From Akkermansiaceae bacterium (GTDB lineage: Bacteria > Verrucomicrobiota > Verrucomicrobiia > Verrucomicrobiales > Akkermansiaceae): a stretch of 64,000 bases of DNA. Shown piece after piece: positions 37,148 through 45,523 of the stretch. The stretch spans positions 1-64,000 of the forward strand of contig CAIKHZ010000155.1 in the NCBI GenBank assembly GCA_903827375.1, in the 5' to 3' direction. Both the position numbers and the translations under genes were made by a program. Position 1 is the first letter of the stretch; each line of letters begins with the position of its first letter. The notes beneath the pieces are model-generated. The model was given only the letters and a program-made list of their open reading frames with translations, searched no databases and was not told the DNA's origin.

Positions 37148-39304
37148 TTATTTGTCGGTCCAGATGGATTTCAGTTCATGCACTTCGAGTTTCTCGAAGG
37201 TGACATTGCCGCCGGTCACGGCGACCTCGGCACCCAGCGCGGCCGGTTCGGGCATGCAGCGCAGCGGCACGTAGCACAGGCCGCCGCCGGCGTACACTTC
37301 GAAGACCGTCCGGTCGATGAAAACCGTCAGGTCGAGCTTGCCATCGCGCAGTGGCACCGTCACGCGGACACCACTCACGACGAGCTCCTGCAGCTCCGTG
37401 TTGTAAATGATCGGGATGCCGCGCAGGGTGAACCTCACCTCACCTTTGGCGGGTGGCGTGAAGGTGGCACGCAGTTCTAACATCTCGGCGGAGGCTTGCG
37501 CGAGCGGGTTGGGCGCGCCGGGTGCGAGGGTGAGCGCTCCCACAGTGATGGATTTGGCGCGCAGGGATTTCAATTCCTCCACCGGGGTCCACGCGAGGCG
37601 TGGGCCAGCAGGCGTGGAGCGCAGGGTGAGTTGGTTAGGCAGGCTGATTGGCTGGCTGAACGACAGAACTCTCTCATCGAGTTGCGGCCAGGCGAGTTGG
37701 ATGGTGCGGCCTTTGGGGTCATTTGAGAACGTCTGTGCCGCGACGTAAGCCATCCCGGGATGACCTTTGAGCATCGCGGTTTCGGGCGTGAAGGCCTTGC
37801 CGTCGAACGTGCCAACCCTATAGTCACCGCTAGCCGAAGTGAGCACCCATTTCTTGTTGCTGGCCACCCCGTCCACTGCGAGTTCAAAGATATCCGGGCA
37901 TTGATTAAACCCATCGCTGCGGCTTTGATACGTCCACTTCTTCAAATCCGGTGATGTGTGGAAGGCAATCCCCTGATCGGCTTGCACGGCCATCACCCAC
38001 TGCTTGCTCGGCGCGTGCCACAGCAGGCGCGGGTCGCGCCCGGGGTGCTTCTTCACCGGGTTGCCGTCGCATTCCTTGAACGTTCGCCCCGCGTCGTTGG
38101 AATAGACGATGCAGACGCCGCGGATGTAGCTGGTGAAGGCGGCCGCGATCAAATCGGCCGTGCCGTTTTTCCAACCGGCGGTGTTGGCGGTATCGAGCAC
38201 GGCACTGCCGGAAAAAAAGCTATCGCCCGGGGTGTGCGGTTCGACAAGAACCTGCGATTCCTTCCAATGAACCATGTCGCTGCTCACGGCGTGGCCCCAC
38301 TGCATGTTGAGCCCGTCAACATTGTAAGGGTTGCATTGATAGAAAAGATGATACTCGCCATGGGAAAACACCATGCCGTAGGGATTGGTATTCCAACCGC
38401 TGCGCGGGGAGAAATGCAGCTGAGCGCGCAATGGCTCATGGTAGAGGGTTGCCGCATCCACGATGGAATCGCTCTGCTCGATCGAATCCAGCACCATGGA
38501 ACCCGGGATCATTTTCTCCACCTGGAGCGTGAGGGTCTTGCCTTTCCACGCGCCCACATCCATGCACGCCCACCAGTCGGGCGGGGCATCCGCCAGCCCA
38601 ATCGTGTTTTTCGCCACCACTTTGCCATCGACGATGGTGTTGACGAGAAGGAGCGGGAACACGCCGTTCTTGATAGGAATGCGGAGATAACGCTTGTCGA
38701 TTTTGAAGTCGCGCTTGACGTCGGCAAACAATTGCAGTTTGGGAGATTTGGGGGCGCCTGGGGGTGGCTTGACGTCGGTTTGAACGATCTGGTCCACGTT
38801 GATATGCCCTTGCCAGGCCTGGTCATCAATCTGAATGACGGCGGACTGGCCGGCGAATTCAGCCACATTCCACGAACCCGGCACGGCGGTTTCGCTGTCA
38901 TCAGGCAAATCCTTAGAGGTGCCGGCCACCCGCACGACCTTGCCAGCGATGAGCAGGTTCATGCAGGATTCCAAGGTCTTGGTCCCGCCTATCAGGAAGG
39001 TGAGATACTTGCGCTCGATCTTGAACTCCGGCGAGGTGAGCGAACCGATGCCGCATTCCCCCGAACAGAATGAGCTGGCGAAGCCCTTGCCCTTGTACCC
39101 GTCCACAGGCGTGAGCAACTCAGGGCGCCACGGATTGGGCAGGCCGCCATGCGCCGGACCGGTAGCGAAGGCATCGCCGGTCACTTTCCAGTTGCCGAAA
39201 TTGGCGCCCTCGAAATCCGCGATGAGAATGTCATCTGCGGCCAAGCAGGTTGCCAACCCGGTCGCTAGCATGGCTGCCGTGATGCATGGCAAGTGGTAGT
39301 TCAT
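37148..39304 (-). CDS. GH32 pseudoenzyme: nucleophile and acid/base both replaced
   Basis: A full-length GH32 protein of 718 residues from ATG 39304 (an earlier in-frame ATG at 39343 lacks a signal peptide). The N-terminal beta domain spans about residues 25-290, the propeller about 295-560, and the C-terminal sandwich contains VFIDRTVFEVYAGGG. Against its paralogue at 50166, the nucleophile motif WNNDPNG has become WNTNPYG, with Asn at position 307. The acid/base motif FYECPDFF has become FNQCPDIF, with Gln at about 468. The third motif GRDPRLLW is intact. I read both substitutions directly in the DNA. The frame is undamaged, so the protein is probably made but should not hydrolyse; binding or regulation is possible. 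Confidence 0.88.
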   Translation of the reverse strand: MNYHLPCITAAMLATGLATCLAADDILIADFEGANFGNWKVTGDAFATGPAHGGLPNPWRPELLTPVDGYKGKGFASSFCSGECGIGSLTSPEFKIERKYLTFLIGGTKTLESCMNLLIAGKVVRVAGTSKDLPDDSETAVPGSWNVAEFAGQSAVIQIDDQAWQGHINVDQIVQTDVKPPPGAPKSPKLQLFADVKRDFKIDKRYLRIPIKNGVFPLLLVNTIVDGKVVAKNTIGLADAPPDWWACMDVGAWKGKTLTLQVEKMIPGSMVLDSIEQSDSIVDAATLYHEPLRAQLHFSPRSGWNTNPYGMVFSHGEYHLFYQCNPYNVDGLNMQWGHAVSSDMVHWKESQVLVEPHTPGDSFFSGSAVLDTANTAGWKNGTADLIAAAFTSYIRGVCIVYSNDAGRTFKECDGNPVKKHPGRDPRLLWHAPSKQWVMAVQADQGIAFHTSPDLKKWTYQSRSDGFNQCPDIFELAVDGVASNKKWVLTSASGDYRVGTFDGKAFTPETAMLKGHPGMAYVAAQTFSNDPKGRTIQLAWPQLDERVLSFSQPISLPNQLTLRSTPAGPRLAWTPVEELKSLRAKSITVGALTLAPGAPNPLAQASAEMLELRATFTPPAKGEVRFTLRGIPIIYNTELQELVVSGVRVTVPLRDGKLDLTVFIDRTVFEVYAGGGLCYVPLRCMPEPAALGAEVAVTGGNVTFEKLEVHELKSIWTDK

Positions 39305-39345
39305 ATCATATTTATGTGGATATCCAAACTTCATGGCTGCCAAAT

Positions 39346-42345
39346 TTATCTTGGTTTGCCTTTCGCGACGTTATCCGCAGCACCGATGCTGACGTCATCG
39401 AACGCGACGTCGCGGTTTTCGCCTGGCAGCACAACGGTCGGGGTGCACAGTGAAAGCCGGTAGGTGCCCGCGGCGGCCACCGTGAAATATTGCCGGTGTT
39501 GCTTCCACCAAACCGGAGACTTGATGGTTCTCGCGTCATTGATGAACTGGGGATCCGCTCCGACGGTTAGATCGAGCAGGCTGCCGTCGTTCTGGCTGAG
39601 AGCGTCCAGCTTGGATTTATCCGGCGGAACGCTCAGCGGCTTGCCAAGTCTAACCACTGCTTTGGACTTGGCAACCCGTTCACCGCCCGACACCCAGAAG
39701 GTGATCCGATAAGTGCCGGGCGCGAGCGTCACGTCCTGATAGGCGACACCATCGCCCGTGGGCATGCCCCATCTTCCGGGGTAGCCGTTCGGGTTGTCAT
39801 TGTGCGCATGGTAGCGGTTCACCTTGCATGGCTCCAACAGCATCCAGTCGTCGCAGAGGTTGGTTTCTTCGGGCCATTTCTTGTTCCACTGGTTGTTCTC
39901 GAACCCGCCGTTCTTGACCATTTCGGGCGGGAGTTTGACCTCGCCGAGATCGGCCTGGCCGCGCGTCACATCGGCCGGGATGGATTTTCCGGCATATGCG
40001 GGGTTGCAGGACAGGACGTCGACCTCATAGTTGCCGACGCTCGCGGTAAATGAAAACATGCCGTCCTCCTTGGTGATGAATTGTTGGGGAATGCTCGTCT
40101 GGAGGGTGACATAGGCCCCGGCCAGCGGCTTGCCGCCAGCCATCACCTTGCCAGATACGGCATAGACCGGGGTGCTCTCAAACGCGACGGCGATGGTCAT
40201 GTTGGCGGTGGCCGGCGCGAAAGTATAACTGGTGGCGGCACCTTTTTCAGACCCATTCACCAGCACGCTTTTGACTTTGTAGCCGGTCTGGGTCCGGATC
40301 GAGCAAGTTGGCGGAGCGCTCCCGGAGGCGACCACGGTCACGCCGGGCGGGGTGATATCCCCGCCGGTGGCGGCGGTGGCGGTGAGTGAGAAATTCTGTT
40401 TGAAACTGGCTGCGATGGTGTGATCGGTTCTCACATCAGTGAACGTGAAGCTGTGCCGCTCGCCCATCGGCTGGCCGTCGACGAGCACCACGGCATTGTT
40501 CACTCCATCCGGCGTGATGCGGAATGTCCTGGACTCACCCTGTTTGACTTGGGCTTTGCCGACCGGGCTAATCGCGCCACCTTTGCCATCGACGGATGCC
40601 GTGATGGTGTAAACCGGAGGGGATTGGCCGAAAGTCGCCGCGATGGTGTGGTTGGCAGTCAACGGATCAAATGTATAATACTTGACGGATTCGACCGACA
40701 CGCCGTCCACCTTGACGTCCTGGATGTAAAACCCTTTCCCGGGTGTGATGGCATACAGCGCCGTTTTGCGTTTGAGATAGGTGGTCTTTCCCACCGGGCT
40801 GATCGTTCCGCCGGATCCGGCTGAGGCGGTGATGGTGAATTTCGCCGCGACGTCATCCACAAAGAACGGGGATGCGGGCAGGCCATCGGGTTTGCCATCC
40901 ACGGTCACCTTGTTATAGAGATTGGCACCCAGGGGGTTGGTCCAGTTGGCGTATGCCAGTTTCTTGGGAGCGGCCACTGAAGGTGAGGACATTTCTATGG
41001 TGTTGCCAGCTATCTTGGTATCGGCCCAATACCACACACCATCCGCACCGGCGATGGAAAACAGGGCCAGCTTGGTGCCGCTTGCCTCCTTGGTTGGCTG
41101 ATAGGGAGTCTTGGCTCCGACCATCAGGCCGCTGCCGGCGTGCTCAAACGTGCAGACCGCCTTGTTGCCAGTGACTGTCACATCCCTGAGGATCGGACCG
41201 CTGGTCTCGGCTATATCCCGCCCATAGTCGTTCTTAAGCGCCCATAGCGCCAGGCGTTCGCCCACATCCAGCTTGTCTTTGGGGTGCCAGTCGTTAGACT
41301 CGCCAATATCGAGGGCTGAGGCCATTCCCGAGTGTGGCAGAGCCATGGCATTCGCCTGCTGCAGGCGGGTATCGGCGGCCCACCCACCCTGGTTCAGCAC
41401 CGGAGTCGGGCCTTTGGGCTGGAGCTCCGCGGTGTCTCCCCAGTTGGCTATTTGCACGAAATAGAACGCGAAATCATCCAATCCAAAGAGCCGCTTATAC
41501 CCTTGATAGAGGCCTTTCATTTTAAGATAATAACTATCTTCCGACTGCACGTTGTTTTCGCTGTTCTCGCCCTGATACCAGATCATGCCCTTGAGGCCAA
41601 ACGGCGCTAGCGGATGGATCAGGGTGTTGGCAAGGCAAAACGGCCCGGTCATCACCTCCATCTTGAAAAGCGGCGCGAGCACCGGAATATCGACGCACCC
41701 GTCCTGGATCAACCATGGGTCAATGCGCGTGCCACCCACCGAATTGCCGATCAGGCCAATGGGAATGTCCCCCTTCTGATCCAGATAGATTTTTCTGGCA
41801 AAATAGAATGCCACGGCCGAGAACCCGCCGATGTTGTCCGGGGCGCAAACTTTCCACGTGCTTTTGATAGAGCGAAGCGGGTCGGGAGCGACGAATGTTC
41901 CGCCGTTATCCACCCACATCCAGCGGATGCCGGGATAGTTGGCGGCGGCGACATCGCCATCGTGGCCGCCGCCAAGGTTATGAGCCATGTTCGATTGCCC
42001 GCTGCAGATCCAGACGTCGCCCACCACCACGTCGGTGACGCTCAGCGTGTTGGATCCAGCCTCGGTGATGGTCATGGCGGCCCCGGCGGCCTTGGCTGTC
42101 ATCGCATCGAGCGCCAAGCGCCAGTTGCCCTGGGCGTCGGCGGTCGTGGTCTTCGTCTGACCGTTGAAAACCACCGTAATTTCCTTGCTAGGCGTGGCGG
42201 TGCCCCAGACTGGGCACGGTTTGCCGCGCTGTAATACCGTGTGGTCGCTGAACAGTCCGTTGGCTGCCACAGTCGCATGCGCTGTCGATGCCAAAGTCAT
42301 CAAACCCGTCGCGCATAGCAACGCTGTCTTGGCTAGTGATTTCAT
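39346..42345 (-). CDS. Multidomain SASA-type acetylesterase with three B-repeats and a C-terminal binding module
   Basis: A 999-residue exported protein. The esterase domain (about 1-497) carries VAANGLFSDHTVLQRGK, nucleophile ICSGQSNMAHNLGG and GESNDWHPKDKLDVGERLA. Three InlB-type B-repeats follow at about 498-573, 578-645 and 647-720 (PVGKTTYLKRKTALYAITPG). A carboxypeptidase-regulatory-like domain lies at about 725-795, and a C-terminal carbohydrate-binding-like jelly roll from about 800 (EMVKNGGFENNQWNKKWPEE and DVTLAPGTYRITFWVSGG). It shares the esterase and first repeats with 27711-31325 but carries a different tail. Confidence 0.85.
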   Translation of the reverse strand: MKSLAKTALLCATGLMTLASTAHATVAANGLFSDHTVLQRGKPCPVWGTATPSKEITVVFNGQTKTTTADAQGNWRLALDAMTAKAAGAAMTITEAGSNTLSVTDVVVGDVWICSGQSNMAHNLGGGHDGDVAAANYPGIRWMWVDNGGTFVAPDPLRSIKSTWKVCAPDNIGGFSAVAFYFARKIYLDQKGDIPIGLIGNSVGGTRIDPWLIQDGCVDIPVLAPLFKMEVMTGPFCLANTLIHPLAPFGLKGMIWYQGENSENNVQSEDSYYLKMKGLYQGYKRLFGLDDFAFYFVQIANWGDTAELQPKGPTPVLNQGGWAADTRLQQANAMALPHSGMASALDIGESNDWHPKDKLDVGERLALWALKNDYGRDIAETSGPILRDVTVTGNKAVCTFEHAGSGLMVGAKTPYQPTKEASGTKLALFSIAGADGVWYWADTKIAGNTIEMSSPSVAAPKKLAYANWTNPLGANLYNKVTVDGKPDGLPASPFFVDDVAAKFTITASAGSGGTISPVGKTTYLKRKTALYAITPGKGFYIQDVKVDGVSVESVKYYTFDPLTANHTIAATFGQSPPVYTITASVDGKGGAISPVGKAQVKQGESRTFRITPDGVNNAVVLVDGQPMGERHSFTFTDVRTDHTIAASFKQNFSLTATAATGGDITPPGVTVVASGSAPPTCSIRTQTGYKVKSVLVNGSEKGAATSYTFAPATANMTIAVAFESTPVYAVSGKVMAGGKPLAGAYVTLQTSIPQQFITKEDGMFSFTASVGNYEVDVLSCNPAYAGKSIPADVTRGQADLGEVKLPPEMVKNGGFENNQWNKKWPEETNLCDDWMLLEPCKVNRYHAHNDNPNGYPGRWGMPTGDGVAYQDVTLAPGTYRITFWVSGGERVAKSKAVVRLGKPLSVPPDKSKLDALSQNDGSLLDLTVGADPQFINDARTIKSPVWWKQHRQYFTVAAAGTYRLSLCTPTVVLPGENRDVAFDDVSIGAADNVAKGKPR

Positions 42346-42379
42346 AAACTAGAATTTGCTTTGGGAGATACCTGTGAAT

Positions 42380-43351
42380 TCACGGTTTGACATCGTGGGC
42401 GAGCAGCTTCTCGATGACTTTGCCGGGGACGGCGAGGGCCGAGCCGTGCTTGGTACCAGGCGGCACCACCAGTTTGGTGCTCTGCTCTTCCCATTTGATA
42501 AAGTCCTTGGTTTTCATCGCGCCATAGCCACCGCCGGCGAATCCATCAAAGTAAACCACATACTCATCGCCCATTTTCAGCACGGAAGGTCCCTCAACGC
42601 CTTTTCTGGAGAAGGCGTCGGAGATATCGCGCCAGGGTCCGGTAGCGGAATCACCCACCGCAGAGCGCAAATCCTTGCGCGAGACCGGCTTGGAGCGCTC
42701 GTCCTTGAAGATGAGATGGTATTTGCCGCCCGCCTTGATCATGGTCGTGTCGATGCAGTTGAAGCCCGGATCCAAAAACAGCTTCGTTGGAGTATAGGTT
42801 TTGAAATCCGTGGTCGAGGTATAGTAGGTGCGGTGATTGCCATCACCGCCATCGATCGTCTCGGGAAACCTGCCGCCGATGGTGGACGACCAGAAGATGA
42901 GATATCTCTTCGTGGCATCATCGTAAAACAGCTCAGGCGCCCAGCAGTTGCCGGTCTGGTCGGCTTCACCCACCGGAATCGCCTGCTGCTCCGACCAGGT
43001 GATCAGATCCTTGGACGAGGCATAGCCGATGGTTTTACCACCCCACGAGGTGGTCCATACCATGCGGAAAATTCCATCTGGACCATACACGACGCATGGG
43101 TCGCGCATCAGCTTGGATTCACCGACGACGGGTTGAATATAACTTTTTTCGCCATTGAGGGCTTTCCAATTGAGGCCGTCCGTGCTCCAAGCCAGGTGCA
43201 GGCCATCTTCACCGTTATTGATGAAGTACGAGAACAGATAGGCGGTCTTGGGCAGGGCACCCGCTGGCTCGCCGCCAGCGGCCATCGCACTGTGAGGCAG
43301 CACAGATGCGCCAGCCAGTATTAGAATTGCGTTGAGCATGTGTGTTTTCAT
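42380..43351 (-). CDS. GH43-like five-bladed propeller glycosidase (arabinanase/arabinofuranosidase type)
   Basis: The protein is 323 residues from ATG 43351; the open frame continues to 43468, but that part overlaps the next gene. The signal peptide MKTHMLNAILILAGASVLPH is almost the same as that of the GH27 gene at 33636. Propeller blocks typical of GH43 are LMRDPCVVYGPDG (catalytic Asp candidate), GNCWAPELFYDDATKRY (pKa-modulating position) and KGVEGPSVLKMG (acid Glu candidate). It is a compact single-domain enzyme that probably cleaves arabinofuranosyl or related bonds. It lies 46 bases downstream of the GH172 gene. Confidence 0.75.
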   Translation of the reverse strand: MKTHMLNAILILAGASVLPHSAMAAGGEPAGALPKTAYLFSYFINNGEDGLHLAWSTDGLNWKALNGEKSYIQPVVGESKLMRDPCVVYGPDGIFRMVWTTSWGGKTIGYASSKDLITWSEQQAIPVGEADQTGNCWAPELFYDDATKRYLIFWSSTIGGRFPETIDGGDGNHRTYYTSTTDFKTYTPTKLFLDPGFNCIDTTMIKAGGKYHLIFKDERSKPVSRKDLRSAVGDSATGPWRDISDAFSRKGVEGPSVLKMGDEYVVYFDGFAGGGYGAMKTKDFIKWEEQSTKLVVPPGTKHGSALAVPGKVIEKLLAHDVKP

Positions 43352-43397
43352 GGTGTGTATGCTTGTTCCAGACTTGTGAGAATGTTTATTTATGACT

Positions 43398-45515
43398 TCA
43401 GGGTGTGCCGCTGGCGGCCGCGGGTTTTTCCATGACCACGCCATCCAGGCCGAAGAAATACTTGGCATTCTTCGAGGCTGGGTTGGCGCCCACCACTTCC
43501 ACGCGCAACTTGTATTTGCCTTCGCCCGGCTTAATCACACCCAAGTCAATCGCCGCCGCGGGCTGCACCGAGTCTGCATAACCGTCGAATTTAGTGCTTA
43601 CCGCCTTACCGTTGACGGTGAAACGCAACTCGCCATAGTCCGGGGCCTGCGTGGCGTAGAGGAGCAGCTTGCGCGGCTGATCATCGGGTGCCGGCCATTC
43701 GATTTCCACGAAATCGCCGATAGCGCTGGCGGCGACTAGCAATTGTGCGCCGCCGCTCCAGCGCTCGGCACCAAAAGGTTGCATGGCTTGTGGGGTTGCA
43801 GATAAGCCGGCAGACTTCGCCACCACGGTCATGCCTTCGCATTCGATCACGCCGGGTTTGCGCGGCACTGGTGCCGCGACGACTGCGGGCCGCACGGCTC
43901 CGGGCACCACGGCAATGGGCAGGGCGGCTGCATGGGGTTGCGGCGGCACGTTAGATACAATTCCGGGGAACGCATACCAATAAGTCGTGGCAGCGTAGAT
44001 GAGCGTTGTCGGTACCCACGAAATCAATTCCATGTCGAACTGCAATGAATGCTGAAACGGAATGCCGTCCAAATTTCGAGTGCGGGTGGAGGTGTTGTGG
44101 CCCTGGGTCATCTGCTGATCTATTCTCGGTTCGCCGCAAAACGGTGTGTTATGAGCCGGCTTGGGTGCGTAGGAATAGCCATAGTAATCCTCGGTGCCGG
44201 TGCCGATATGCGAGGGGAACGCTTCGCCGTCCACAAAGATCTTCTCGTCGCCTTCGCCATACCAGGTGGCTACGGGATTGAAGAGCGCCAGAGTGTCACC
44301 CACATAGACGCCGCGGCCGGTGAGTGTCACAAAGTTCCAGTCACGTAAGGGCGGCGTCTTGAGATCCGCCTCATGGTGCCACACCGCGTGAAAGTGCATC
44401 GAGCGCTCATCCCATGCCCACGGACTCACCGTCACGTTCAGCGAGAACTTGAGCGGCTGGGCGGCCAGGTTGACCAGCGTGAGCTGCGCGTTTTTCTTAT
44501 ATGGCATCACCCAGCGGCAGACCATCGTGCCATCCAGATCCACCGAGCGATACCAATTGGCGACCTTGTTGAGGCCGACGCCGCTGCCGAAGAAGTCGCT
44601 CGCCGGACACCAGACGGTGTCTTCGCCGTCGCAGGTCATTTGCAGGACCAATGAGCGCAACGCGAGTTGCGCAGAAGCCAGTGGGTCGGCAGGCACACGG
44701 AGTTCCAAGCGCCGCACTGCCGCAGGACCAGGCGGAAGTTTTAGCAGATATTTGCCGCCTGCGGTGAGTTCTATCTCCTTCGCAAGGATCCGTCCTTGCG
44801 GCTTGTCCGGACGCGCCGGCAACGCGCTATTCACCCGTTCGACCGTGGGCCGAGCCGCATCCAGAGCAGCGCCTGTATATGTTTCCACCCGGGCCCCCTC
44901 AGCATAGGTGCGATAATTAATCTGATAGTAACGCGCGCCATCGCTGCCTTCGTCCCACGTGACCTTGCAATGCTTGGCATAGGGAATGGGGAGGTAGAAG
45001 TTGTTTCCGCCATTGCCATTGGCATGATAGCCCGGATGGGGTTGAGCCAGCGGTGGACCGATCTTCAAATCTCCGCTGAGCAGGTCATAGGCGGGAAAGG
45101 CCAGTGCCGGCTCCGTCGCGCCATCAAAGTAGAACCGCAGCGAGCCCTTCTTGTTGCCGCCGGTAGTCAACCAGAAACGCACAATGCAGCCCGGACCATC
45201 GGCATCCATCATCACTTTCTCGGTGCGGCCCTGGTTCGTCTCGGTGCGGATGAATTGGTTTTGATCGCTGTTGGCGAACCAGCCTGGTTTGTCCGGAGCG
45301 ACCGTCGCGCGATCATAACTGCTGGCCTGCTTGCAGGTATAGGCGGGATCAGGCCAGCGGGCTACGGAATCATAACTCACCATCTCCTCCAGCAGGGATT
45401 GAATACTCACCACTGGCGGCTTGGCCAACGCCGGGGTGAAGCCGCAAAGCGACAGCACCACGACACCGGACGCCATGCTTGCAGCACGAAGAGTGCCATC
45501 AGTAACAATTTTCAT
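43398..45515 (-). CDS. GH172 (DUF2961) enzyme, candidate alpha-D-fructofuranosidase / difructose dianhydride I enzyme
   Basis: The protein is 705 residues from ATG 45515; a GTG at 45527 overlaps the preceding stop. A signal peptide ends near TPALA. The DUF2961 domain (about residues 40-400) has FWLTTGGNKKGSLRFYFDG and the signature GTGTEDYYGYSYAPKP with its key Glu; FDMELISW holds a second acidic candidate. A beta-sandwich tail (about 560-690) resembles a binding domain. Characterised GH172 enzymes include alpha-fructofuranosidases that make or open difructose dianhydride I, and alpha-D-arabinofuranosidases. Beside this many GH32 genes the fructose-type activity is the better guess, but this is inference. 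Confidence 0.8.
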   Translation of the reverse strand: MKIVTDGTLRAASMASGVVVLSLCGFTPALAKPPVVSIQSLLEEMVSYDSVARWPDPAYTCKQASSYDRATVAPDKPGWFANSDQNQFIRTETNQGRTEKVMMDADGPGCIVRFWLTTGGNKKGSLRFYFDGATEPALAFPAYDLLSGDLKIGPPLAQPHPGYHANGNGGNNFYLPIPYAKHCKVTWDEGSDGARYYQINYRTYAEGARVETYTGAALDAARPTVERVNSALPARPDKPQGRILAKEIELTAGGKYLLKLPPGPAAVRRLELRVPADPLASAQLALRSLVLQMTCDGEDTVWCPASDFFGSGVGLNKVANWYRSVDLDGTMVCRWVMPYKKNAQLTLVNLAAQPLKFSLNVTVSPWAWDERSMHFHAVWHHEADLKTPPLRDWNFVTLTGRGVYVGDTLALFNPVATWYGEGDEKIFVDGEAFPSHIGTGTEDYYGYSYAPKPAHNTPFCGEPRIDQQMTQGHNTSTRTRNLDGIPFQHSLQFDMELISWVPTTLIYAATTYWYAFPGIVSNVPPQPHAAALPIAVVPGAVRPAVVAAPVPRKPGVIECEGMTVVAKSAGLSATPQAMQPFGAERWSGGAQLLVAASAIGDFVEIEWPAPDDQPRKLLLYATQAPDYGELRFTVNGKAVSTKFDGYADSVQPAAAIDLGVIKPGEGKYKLRVEVVGANPASKNAKYFFGLDGVVMEKPAAASGTP

Positions 45516-45523
45516 ATTGGCAA

